Assembly: GCA_032622095.1 (NCBI GenBank)
Contig: CP136069.1
Coordinates: 166,092,394 to 166,156,393, forward strand
Source of the DNA: Siphonodentalium dalli
Lineage: Eukaryota > Mollusca > Scaphopoda > Gadilida > Siphonodentaliidae
Direction: 5' to 3'
Length of the DNA: 64,000 nucleotides
Below are positions 15,401 through 28,300 of the stretch, in pieces. Below the pieces are notes generated by a model that was not told the origin of the DNA, did no database searches, and saw nothing but the letters and a program-made list of their open reading frames with translations. The translations under genes and the position numbers were made by a program. How positions within the stretch are numbered: position 1 is the first letter of the stretch; every line of letters begins with the position of its first letter.

Positions 15401-18400
15401 AGATAAATCATATTGGCCATCAGCTGTTATTTTAATTTCAAATTGAAAGCACATGTCTGAAGGGTTAATATATTTTTCAAAAATCAATTAATCAGTCAAA
15501 CCCAAAATTGATATAAGTGAATAGTGTGCAAAGATACCCAACATATATTAAGAGATATGAGGAAGAGTCCATGTACATTATAGCATGTGTCTATGGAAAC
15601 CTTGGAAAGGGTTAATTATTTTTGAAGCAAATTAATGGAATTTAGTCTTATGTAGGTGAGTGGGGGCTCTTATCTCACCCTGTAATGAAATGTCAAGAAT
15701 AGGATAAACACCAGTCTTATGCTGCCATTAATCAATTTGACAGTTAGAATAAACAAACAGCCAGCCACCAGTGTTGTTTATCTTGACCACCAGAGCTCTG
15801 TATAATATGTCATCACTCATTTCATAACAGATTTCACTTGGAATGACAACATCTATAAAATGTCCTCTCATATACTCTGGATGTTGGATGATCACATGGT
15901 AATTTATTGATATCATTATATTACATGAAACTATTGCAATAAAATCTTCATATTTTCAAAACAGGATATCACACCTAATTAATCGTATAAAACTAAAATA
16001 AATGAAAGTGTCAATATTTTGTTTTTATTATTTAATATTTTTTTTATTGTTATTAAGGCGAGACCAATTTTATTACTTGGATTACGAACGCGCCGACAAC
16101 AAAATTGGAAAAAATCGAAAAAAAATAATAATTTATTTTGAAAGCAAATAATGTTTTCCGGATGTATGTATAATGTGCGGTCCGTTTCTGTTTGATACTT
16201 TGCCGTATTTTTTAATGTTTCCGGCTTTCGGTATTACGCGCGATCCGTTATTTATACCGGTAAACGTTTGAGATTTTAAACTACTGAACTATATCCGGTT
16301 TACGATTTCCGCTTCCGCGAAAATGGCGACAATTCAAAATTGCACAAATTGTCAAATATAAAATGAAATATGACGAGTTTTTTCACGGTGGAAAAATCCA
16401 AATTTCAAATGTTCACAGGTGAATGAAAATGCTACCCCAATGTATTGGATATATTTAATATCATCATCCCCTAGTATATGTGGAGGTTGTGAACGCCAAA
16501 GGATGCGTTTGAGAAATTATGAAAATTATTATTAAAACATACTAAACCTTTTTATTAAATATAAATATTGTTATAAAATACAGACCTGGTCTGTATCTTA
16601 GTATATATTTCCATTCATGATGGCATCTATGGACACTTTATAATATTGCGTATCATAATATAAATGCCATTCATTTCTTAATTCAATGTAACGAGGACAT
16701 GATGACCACCATCATTTATTATAATACCGGGTCAAATGGAGGTGGTCAAAGATGCATTAATACCCTATTTATAAATGCTCATCTAAACCAATGATATGGA
16801 ATACATTCATTTGCTTACCATATTGTCTCTAGTACCAGTCAGATAGTCATGTTTGTCTGTATTTGCTGTCGATATTCCAATATTCCAGCTGATTTACAAA
16901 TAATTAATTCCAAAAAGTTTTGTTTTTTTTTTCCCCTCCTGCATCTACAGATTTTCATCCTCAATGTTCGTAATCCAAGTAATAAAATTGGTCTCGCCTA
17001 AAGTTCAAACAAAATTTAATATTTGTATATGCTAAATTTAGCAAGGAGTTAAATCTAAAAAAAGTTGAATTTTAATTTTTTTATTTTTTTTCTCGAAAAG
17101 GGTCATAACTCCTTTAAAATTAATCGGATCAAACCCATATTCGGACTCGATCTGTATTTTGGGCTTCGAAACTCACATACCAAATTTGGTTCCAATCATA
17201 TAAAAAATGTTTGAGTTATGGCAGAATGCGTGAATTCTAAGTTGAAAAAGGGCCATAACTCTGTAACAAAAACTCGGATCAAACCCAAATTCGAACTCGA
17301 TCTGTATTTTGGGCTGAGAAACCCATATACAAAATTTAGTTTCGATCGGATAGAAAATGTTTGAGTTATCGCATTACTCGTAAAGTGTCTACGGACAGAC
17401 AGACAGACAGACGGACAGACAGACGGACGAACGACGAGTGGTCAATCCGGGCAACGACACTATGTTTACCATACTATGGTATGGGTAAACATAAAAATTA
17501 TTAGCTGATCCTCATGCTCTTCTTACAATTAGTCATTGTGAACAACTTACACTAATTGTAACTTTATACAATTGAAAGGCACAGGACTAAATTCAGGATC
17601 ACATATTAGAATGGGGAGGTATCAGTTTTTAGACAACAATAACAGTAGTTAATGTCAGGGGCATTATATATTGTTAGGTCATACACTTGTAGTGCAATGT
17701 TATTTTTATATAAGACTAAATGAGTTTATATGCATAACAGTTCCCTCTACCTTTCTGGTTATTACTAGACAGAGGAAGGTATCTTTGTCCATGCTTACTA
17801 TGCGCAGAAAAAAATAAAAAATAAAAATAAAACCCTCCCTCCCTCCCTCATTGATTTGAAGAAAAAAATTGCCCGAGAACCAAAACACTTTTGTTTTTTG
17901 GCCTAAGAATCTCTTTTTATTGGTGGGAAATGTTCAGATAATAAGTTCAACACACAACCATAATAACTAAACATTTCCTTAGGGAACTACTCATCAATGA
18001 GTATTTAGTAAAGAATGGGTTACGGTATCTATCTCTAAAGGGTAATAACTCTGCCAAAATAAGATTTGAACTAATAAACCAATACTTGATATCTCTCATA
18101 TTGTGAGGGTGAACAGTTGTTGTTATAGTAATATATTTACATACTAAGTGTTGTCATCACTAAATCCAGCATTCTGATTGGTCGGCGCCCACGTGGCTAG
18201 TTGCAGTTATTTCTCGGTGAATGCGCAACGGCTCAATAACACCAAGCTCATAACAACATCGATACGTCATTGGGTTTGGAAAGACGAACGCGTAATGTTT
18301 TGGGCGCATTTGGACTCGCGCAGGATTGACTTAATACATCATCGGGTTTCATTATGAAGAGAAATTGTTCCTATTAACTTTTGCCAAGGGTGCTATTGGG

Positions 18401-21400
18401 TATTTTGGGCTGTTTTTGTCACGATACACTTTTCGATTTTAAATACATTTACAAAAGTGGCTTTTTCGCTAAATGTATTTAAATATAAGGATTAACTGTC
18501 ATGGGGACTATTTTTATGGAGATGTAACCGTGAGGTAAGTGGTCATAACTTGTATGTAAAACCCTTCGGGTTTTACACAAGTTATGTCCACTTACCTCAC
18601 GGTTACATCTCCATAAAAACAGTCCACATGAGTTAATCCTTATGTAGCATACATTGGTTATAAAGGATAATGATTTATTTTGCTTCAAATTGATAAGTTT
18701 GAAATTGAGATGAGATTTGTTGATAGTTCACGAATGGTGCGCCTTCTTAAAATATTTCTCACGTTAGTGCTCAATTGGAGAAATGTTTTCAAACCAGTTC
18801 TACCTTAAAAGTATACTTACTATTTATTTGTGTTTTATATTGTGCCAGCAGGGACTGAAGATCTTTCATTTCTTCTTGTGTCCTATCTGTAAACCCAACA
18901 TACATGCAATTATGAATTCAGAGAGCATCAAGGAAGATTTAAATTAATTGTAACAAGTTGTTGACCATTGTTCACAAGCCTCAGCAGAACGAGGTTCACA
19001 GAGGGTGAATTTGTTTACGCTAGCCCGCAGTGCGGGATAACAGCACTAAATTCACCCTCTGGGGACCTCATTCTGCAAATGAGAGACAAACTATTTGCAG
19101 GCTTGTTCAGTTCAATGAACAACTAAGGACACTCACAGTAGGCCCCTGCTAATAGTGGGTTTTTTGATTGAATTGAATAGCTCTAAAAAAATTTGAATAT
19201 CGAATCAAATATTTCGTAATCTTGGTCGCCGAAATGATCAGATAAAGATAAAGATGTTTCCCGTTTTCGCCTGAATGTCAAAATTGTCTATGTCTATTAA
19301 CCCTTTACCCAACAAACCGGCCAAATAAAGCTTCAACATCCTAAAATATCTTCGGTCTGTCTCAATAGAACCATACAAATATGGATATCAGTGGAACCGG
19401 CTCCTTGACCACATTGTGATAGTTACAGTTATGCACTGTGCCAATGCATTCTGTTATATATGCGAGTCGACCATAGGTCGCCTCGCATATATAAGAGAAT
19501 GCATTGGCCTAAAAAAAATCTTTTTTTACCATTTTTTCTTACATTCTTTAACAATTTTATAATTTTTAATGTGTTAAGCCAATGCATTCTCTTATATATG
19601 CGAGGCGACCTATGGTCGACTCGCATATATAAGAGAATGCATTGGCACAGGGCCGTTCTGTTGGGTAAAGGGTTAAATAATACTAGTCATCTTTATTGTG
19701 AACTATGCATAGATTGACAATTAAAGACATAATTTCTTCAAAATGAAACAACAATCTTGAAAAAAACCTTTTGTAAATTTTTGTGAGCGGTAAATAAAAC
19801 ACTTCTGGAATTGAATGCAGTCATTAATGGGGAATTCCACACTTTATCGATTCAAAACGCGGAATAGGAGATGCAGATATACGCTTTCACGACTTTCTCA
19901 AAATTGAAACTGGTGTTTGATTGAAGGGATTTGACCGGCTCTGTCGTGAACGACATTACACGACATGAACACTGATATTGAAAAGATAATACATCTAATA
20001 ACGTGTATGCACAGTCACATGACGTAATGTTCAACAGAATTGTGAAGTATCTTTCCGTCTCCAATTGAATGTCATCAGTATAAATTATAAACTTTTATAT
20101 TCGCAGTCAGAAAAAAAAGGGGTTAGAACAGTTAAAGTTAACCTAAAATGGACGATTTTGAGTGTATATCTACTTCTTATACTTCGCAGTAGTTGTGAAG
20201 ATTTTGAGTGTATATCTACTTCTTATACTTCGCAGTAGTTGTAAATATTCAAATATTACCAATAAATGCATTACATTCGTGCTGACTATATTGAAGTAAA
20301 CGAAATTACTATTCATTGTTTCAAAGTCGAATAGAACATTGAGGTCAAATCAAATAACAAATCAAATAACAAACAAAAAAAGATTTAATATTCGCTAGCT
20401 CAAAGTTAACTATCTGTTTCTCACCACACTTTTTTTTATAAGATGGGCAGGCAGGCACTTTTCTATGACTTACAAATGGGCAAATTTATATGTTGACTCC
20501 TGATCTATCAAACAACATTGTTTGGTGTGAAAAATGAATTTTCATGAATGAATGCATCATGGCACTGTAGTTCAACATGGATAGGGTATAAAGTCATACA
20601 TTAGTCAATGGAGCGATAAGGAATGCGGAAAGTTTTAAAAGTTCAGGTAATTCTAGAGGCCAACCTAGAGAGCCATATGAAGTTTGGGATCAACAGGGTA
20701 TGACACAGGAATTAGTCATGTAAAGAGTAAAATTCAAGATGGCTGATGGCAGCCATATTTTTCATCGAAAATCGTTCAAATTTGATTGCACCTATCTAGG
20801 TGATCCTAAAAACGCCAGTAAATTCTTTTAGAAATTTCTCCAATAAAATGTAACAGGATTCAAGTTTGAAAATCCAAGATGGCTGTTGGTGGTCATATTA
20901 TTTAACGAATTTCGGAAAATAACAATGGCTCCAATCTAGAGGTTACCCTGAAGATTCTTATGTCAATGCAATTTTAATTAATGTAATTGTCTTTTGAACT
21001 TTTGAAGTACATACAGTTGGTTCCATCTGGTCATTTGGAGGAAAGTTTTTTTCCAACAATGCTGCTAGTTGGCCCACCAATTCAAGGAGCTTTGACTGAT
21101 CCAGCTACTGATGTTTGTGTTTGGCTTTCTTCCAAGCCTGAATTTTAATGTCTGTCATTTACAGAATGAGGTCTCCAGAGGGTGAATTTAGTGAATTGTC
21201 CTGCATGACAGGCTAGCATCACCACATTCAACCACTGGGGACGTCATTCTGCTTAGGCTTCATTTTCTGGGAAGTATCTAAAGTCTCATATTAACATTGT
21301 TTTTAGTTGATATATCCCCTAATTTGCAGATAAAATGCATAATCAAGGTGACAACGCAGTACCCTAAGAAGTCACATATAGTTCGCAGTAATAGACAATC

Positions 21401-22269
21401 AACACCAATATTTTCCCAGTATTATTTTATGGTTTTTTCATCTGCAAAATCTAATTTATTTGAACACAAATATTTACCACAGCCCTAATCACAAAACCAA
21501 TAGCATACTAAGCTAGAAGAAACCCTAACTAGAAAATTGGTCAAACCTTCACTTCCATCAGCAATCTTAGCGAGTCTTGTTTCTGCAGATTTGAGTTTAG
21601 CGTCTGCCACAGATACCTACAATAGCGGTTGATGAAAATATATCAGTATTATGCATGTGAAAAGGGTTGGATCCTCTCAACTAGAAATAAAACCATGAAT
21701 ATTCAAAACCTTTTCTCATTAAATCTGTCGAAGTTTCAAGACTCCAAAAAATACTCCATGATTTATCCAAACATAATTGATCAAGAAGACATTATTTAAC
21801 ATGTCAGAAATTATACTTCAAAGTTCTTGACTTGAGCTTCCTGCAATTTTGTGAAACCCTAGGCCAATACATTCTCTTATATATGCAAGTCTCCCACAGG
21901 GAGCCTCGCATATATAAGAGAGTGCATTGGCCTAATAATATTTAACTTGACCTTGTAAGCCAGTGCATTCTCTTATATATGCAAGGCTCCCTATTGGAGA
22001 TTCACATATATAAGATAATGCACTGGCACAGGATCTTTAAAGCTGCATCAATGCAGCTCCCATCATGAAAGGGTTAAAAATTTTCAAACGTGAATCTTAA
22101 AAAATCTTTTCTTACCTCATTCTTGTTTGCCTCCAGTTCTTTTCTCACTGATTCCAGGTTTGACTTTGTCTTGTGATGTGTCTGCATTTCCAAATCTAAC
22201 TGTTTGCGTATCTCTTGTGTCTGCGACTAGAAAAAGATATCAAAATCTTTATGTTTACATCTGGTGTGT

Positions 22270-22348
<79 letters not shown>

Positions 22349-25300
22349 CGTGAACAAATTCCAGGATATAACTACAGTCTAATAACTCTGGTAAAAACCC
22401 ATAATGGAACTTGACATGTGTTTTGGTATAGTAGGAGGCCTATATATCAAATTCCAATGCATACAGGGAAGTATAGCTTAAATTATCACCAATATCACCA
22501 TATTTCCAAGTCCTCCCGTTTTTTTTTTAATGAACATATAAAATGCTTTACCTTCCAGTGTTTGATTGCTGTCCTGTGCTCCTCTTCGGCCAGATCTAGT
22601 TTTCTTTCCAACGATTTGTTCTGTTTGTCCAATGAATCAAGCTGGTTTGTAAGTCTTGTCTTCAGCTCAAACTCGGATCGCTCAAGGTTATTCTGTAACA
22701 TGAAACAAAACAGCTGACTAATTTTTTTTTGCTTAGGCCATCCAAAATTACTGTTGTGTGCTAAATAAAGGCATCTGTACAATGCTTATTCAGGTCTGCA
22801 CATTTTAAACAAAATTGATGGCTCTGTTATAAATTTGATTAACAAATGCTATACAAATAGTTTAATTACAAGAAAATGTGGATTTTTATTTCGAGATGTT
22901 GTGCATGCCGGTACCGGGCATGTTGACAATGATGGTCACATTTTCCTGTGCATGTATAAATTTTAAGCATGTCAATCGCGAAAACTTGCTTTATACTAAA
23001 GTCTACAAAAATAATAGTTCAAGGTATTAAATATTGAAAATGTTTCATCTTCCACATGATACTGACTTTTCTGTGAGCATTGATATATTTCAACCACACA
23101 CTTATCAAATTTTTCAGAAATTTCCACCTTGCACTTGCATTCCACCCTGCACTTATATTCCACGCTGCACTTATATACCACCCTGCACTTGGCATACAAG
23201 AGTAATTGTTTCTCAGGCATTTTGTTTTTCAAGATCTGTGAGGGAGGGAGGATTTTTTATTATTTGTTTGTGATCATAGTAAGCATGCAGTATGATACCT
23301 TGCTTTGTTATGCATATACACTCATTTAATCTGATACAAGAGGTGGCATCAGAGATGCTGTGTCTCGTTTTCGGTGGCTTACCGCCGGTGGCTACCGCCA
23401 ATTGGTGTGCATCAGTATCGGTCGACTAATTAATAGGTAAAATCAAAAAATGATTAATTAAGGGCCATAACACCATCAAATTTTATCGGGCCAGGCTAGT
23501 TTTCGAACTCGTCCGAAATATTCTTGGCAAGTATGTCTATTCCAAATTTTAAACAAATCGGAGGACGTTTGTTGAAGTTATCGCGCTAACGAGCTAAAAA
23601 TTCACGAAAAATGACTAATTAAGGGCCATAACTCTATCAAATTTTATCGGACCAGGCCGGTTTTCGAACTCATCCGAGATATTCTTGGGAGACACCTATA
23701 TACCAAATTTCAATCGAATCGGATAACGTTTGTTTAAGTTATCGCGCTAACGAGCTGAAAATTCGTGAAAAATGACTAATTAAGGGCCATAACTCTATCA
23801 AATTTTATCGGACCAGGCCGGTTTTCGAACTCATCCGAGATATTCTTGGGAGACACCTATATACCAAATTTCAATCAAATCGGATAACGTTTGTTGAAGT
23901 TATCGCGCTAACGAGCTGAAAATTCGTGAAAAATGACTAATTAAGGGCCATAACTCTATCAAATTTTATCGGACGAGGCCGGTTTTCGAACTCATCCGAG
24001 ATATTCTTGGGAGACACCTATTTACCAAATTTCAATCAAATCGGATAACGTTTGTTGAAGTTATCGCGCTAACGAGCTGAAAATTCGTGAAAAATGACTA
24101 ATTAAGGGCCATAACTCTATCAAATTTTATCGAACCAGGCCGGTTTTCGAACTCATCCGAGATATTCTTGGGAGACACCTATATACCAAATTTCAATCAA
24201 ATCGGATAACGTTTGTTGAAGTTATCGCGCTAACGAGCTGAAAATTCAAAGGGCCATAACTGTGTAATAAATGTGCGGACGAACCCGATTTTGTGTCTGC
24301 AGCTTACGTGCATGGATATGTACTCACACACCGTCAATAAACGGTTGAGTTATAAGCAAAACACGTCGCCCGCCCGCCCGTCCGCCCACCGTCCCCCATC
24401 AAACTATAAGTCGAGTTTTGGAAAAAAACTTGACTAATAAAAATTACATTGTACTTCTAGTATACAGTGATGAACCAATATGGGGAAACCACCATGGGCC
24501 GATACCCAGTTGTTAAAATTTAGCAATCGGCCAATGCCGATGTCGTTCCTGATGATACTATATATAGTACAAAAAGTGATGCAATATTGACAATGATTAT
24601 AAAGAAAATTCACCATACGTCCACAACTAGTTACTTTTTGACTGTGTTCTATGGTGTATTCAACTATTCATAGTACATGTATCACAACAGAAATCTTCCC
24701 CATTCTACGAGGTCACAGTCAGCCAGGCATGGTCTCATCAAGTACATTTCCTGGATTTCCCAGGCATAAAATATGACATCGGTCTTCGAAATTGCAACAT
24801 GTTTGTGAACGTTGTCTGATATTTCAGTTAAGCTAATCTTGTGTAGCAGAGACGTCCAAGACCAGAATATATTTCAGCTACATCAAAGAACAGCCGCGGT
24901 CCTTTGAATCAGAACTTCAAGCTACATTACATAAATTATTAAAACGAGTTATCAGCATTGCATGTTGTCAATCATTTTTATTTTCATAAATTCTAATAAT
25001 TGGGCGCATTCAGAGGAGGAAGTTGAGTCATGTTCCGCATTCCCCTTTTCTGATATATCCATATAGCACACAAGTTACCCTGGTATACAGGCTGAACAAT
25101 ATTTTTGGCACAATATATTTAATTCCTGATGGAAATAGATTAAGTGATTCACAATTTCACAGCCACGTGGACGAACGCCCGTCTCGTATATTATATGCAT
25201 TATACATATAAAAACGATACAGCTCCCAAACGTCTATTACGGGTTCAATTCTTCCGATTTGTCAATGATTTTAAAACTCGTGCTGATCAATATGGTCATG

Positions 25301-28300
25301 CATTGAGCACACTCTATAAAAATAGTAAGACCAGCGAGAATACAATGTTAAGAGTTAAGTTAAGACACAAGACAAGTTTTTGTTTTCGGTATCTATAATC
25401 CGGGCGTTCACCACATGGCTGTGAATTTATTCCCAATTTAGCAATTTCCCATTTTATGTAAATAAAATGGCGAAGTAATTTCGGTACACACTATAACTTA
25501 TCTCTAACTTATCTTGAATTTTTTTACCTCAACATCTAAGGCCAAAAAAAAAAGGGTTTTGTTTCACGAGCATCGGCGCGTCGACTTTTAACTAGTGTTG
25601 AAACGATTAGTGGTTTTGAGGAATCGACTAGTCGCCAGAGGGAATCGACTACTAGTCGACTAGTCAGACCCCTTCCGAAACTTACCGTTTTGTGCTCATA
25701 TACGTATATAATTTGTTTTGAGTATACCAGTAACCAACTTTGCATTTTCGAACGCAAAGCAAGACGTGATTTAACACTATTTGCCGTGATTATTTGGCTT
25801 AATATCACTGAAGGTTAATATGTTATTAATTTGTCGCAGGTATATGATGTTTTATGACAATGAAATTACCATCCAGTTGAAGTATGTATCTAAACGGTGG
25901 TGACAAACACCTGATCGATCGCGGAAACGCTACGGACTACGGAGTGGAAGCGCGTGCAACAATCAGAAACCAGTGCATTATTCTATATGTTTTGTGTAAA
26001 AATGTTCCTTTAAAATTGATATGGTATGGTCTACCGGGCCGTACCGGTTCTTACATACACTCGAACATCGTTGATTCGTTGTTTTCAAACTTGCCCAGTG
26101 TGCTTGTCACCGATTGACTTCACAAACGGGTGTACATGAAGAAATGCAAGATATTTTGAGAAACGAACTTCATCTCCGACAGAATCAAACAAAAGTTACA
26201 AAATAAATGTCATAACAGCTGTATAGTGCGTACAAGCCTTTTATGCTCGCAGATGTCATGTACATATATCGGACACGGAATGTGTTAAAGTTCCCTTTAT
26301 ATATAGAGTCCGCATATATTAAAAATGGGCCATGCATTGCGTACATAATGTTGTTCCTTGTATTCATTGCAAGGTCACGATATGACATAGCTTAATCACG
26401 GACAGTCATTTTCCCGCCAAAACGCACGTGTTTTCACTGTTTGATTTGATCGCGTACATAATTGTCTCTCGTGCATGCATGGTACATTGCAAATATACAT
26501 ACAATATATACAATTTTACTCGCGAGTCCCCGAATACACAATCGATCGTGTCAGTTTCAGAAATAAAACTGCGCAGACCGGCAATGTTAATTGTACATTT
26601 CAATGCGATGTCGTAAGTTCTATATTTAGCCCGATTCCAGGAATTTGCGTCATCCAGATTACGTTTCTGGGAACAGCTTTGTCACCGCCCAATTCCGCAA
26701 AGGATTTAAGTTTGAGGTGCTAAAATATATTGTAATTTTTCACAAACACAGCCCATAAACGACGTGGGATTTCCGAAGTGACTCGCCAGTTTAGTTCGAA
26801 ATACGCGATGCTATTCGATGCATAGCATGGCCGACCGCGGGTTGGCTTTATATTTATATCTATATAACAATATATCTAGAACGTGCGATCGTATACGCTC
26901 ACCCATGCGTCAGTTTATGAATGTGGTGGTTGTAAAAAATATCACACAATTTTACAAATAAACTTTAAAGGTATACTGACATAGTGCTTCAATAAACTAT
27001 AATATATTGGACTTGTTATTAAACTTAAAACTTAATAATGTCACCTCGCAACTAACTTGATTGAAGTTGGGTCCTGCACACCTGCAAACACGTTGACCAG
27101 TTATCACTCAGATCAATTCCGTCACGCCGAAATAGACACGGTTGCGATAGGCGCTGATTCTTTGAAGTTGATTATCAAAGCCGGCCGTCTCAACTTCAAA
27201 GAATAAGCCGCCGCGGCGCCGACAAATACATTGAGTTGAGGTCATTGGGTTTCGCGCTCGCGCATGACCAACAAGTACTGAAAGCAGTTATCGCATCAAA
27301 GGGACAACAAAGAAGGCTTTAACAAGCTAATTGTGATTGTGTATATCGATAGCCCGATTGTTTAAATTGTCCAGTAATTAGGTAACGGCAGCAACGGCAC
27401 TGCTTTCTCGATGGCATAATGGTGGTGGGTGTGTTCCGACTAGTCGATTTCGGAATCGACTAATTTATTAATCGCGTCGATTTCGATTAGTCGATTAATC
27501 GTTTCAACACTACTTTTAACCCCCGCGTCGATGCTTTTTATTGGTATTTTGACCCCAGAAAATATAAAATAGACCTAATTCCACGTGGTCACCACGGAAA
27601 TAGGTAACAGCAAATACAACTCGCGATTTTACATCAAGTAAGCTTTAATATTCTGTCTTGTTTATTACCTATGTAAAGGTGTCATACAACTGGATTCAGA
27701 GTGTAAGTATTCCACAAACAAATCCGGGAAATTGCCAGAAAAGGAGAGTTTATTTATATGCAAAAAAGTATTCATCGTTCGATTGTTTGTTTAAAAAGTC
27801 GGAATCAATTTTCTGGATGAAATGGTACATGACAAAAAGCGACATAGCACTCAATTTCATACATTTGAGCTGGGCCATGTACCAGAATACTAACCTAAAT
27901 CACACTCTACCTGTTTGGAACTCTAAAATAATTCTATATTTGCAAATTTGGTATTGAAAACATCAAATGACTTTAAGTTAATAAGTTTACAATAAATGTT
28001 CCGGTTCCGATTCTCAAAGTTATTTTTTGTTGTTGTCATCACCACCACCGGAAAGGAAAACGAAACTGAATTCAAAACCGAATGCAAAAATTTAAAGAAG
28101 TATTTACTCAAATTGTTCCTATAAAATGCTTATATCAATTTCAATTGTTCACAACAATCAAACACTGAGACAGTGGTCATGCATACAGGTGGACCAAGAA
28201 GCTACACTTTGTGACATTATAAGGGGAATTTTCAATGGCAAAATTGACACTGATCAGCATGCAGAAAGTCCTCTCCCGTCTGAATTGAACCCATACACTG

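Noticed and set aside
15728-15916. 62-codon minus-strand frame (FIDVVIPSEICYEMSDDILY)
   Set aside because: Looks moderately protein-like, but TPR exons 24 and 25 join without it and no other exon is nearby; not enough to call.
17395-17430. Telomere-like or promoter-like meaning of GACAGACGGAC tracts
   Set aside because: These are microsatellite tails of the gggccataact repeat family, found at several loci.
22127-22414. Open frame with a long poly-glycine run
   Set aside because: The glycines come from the 77-G homopolymer in a TPR intron; the frame also overlaps exon 22 on the opposite strand.
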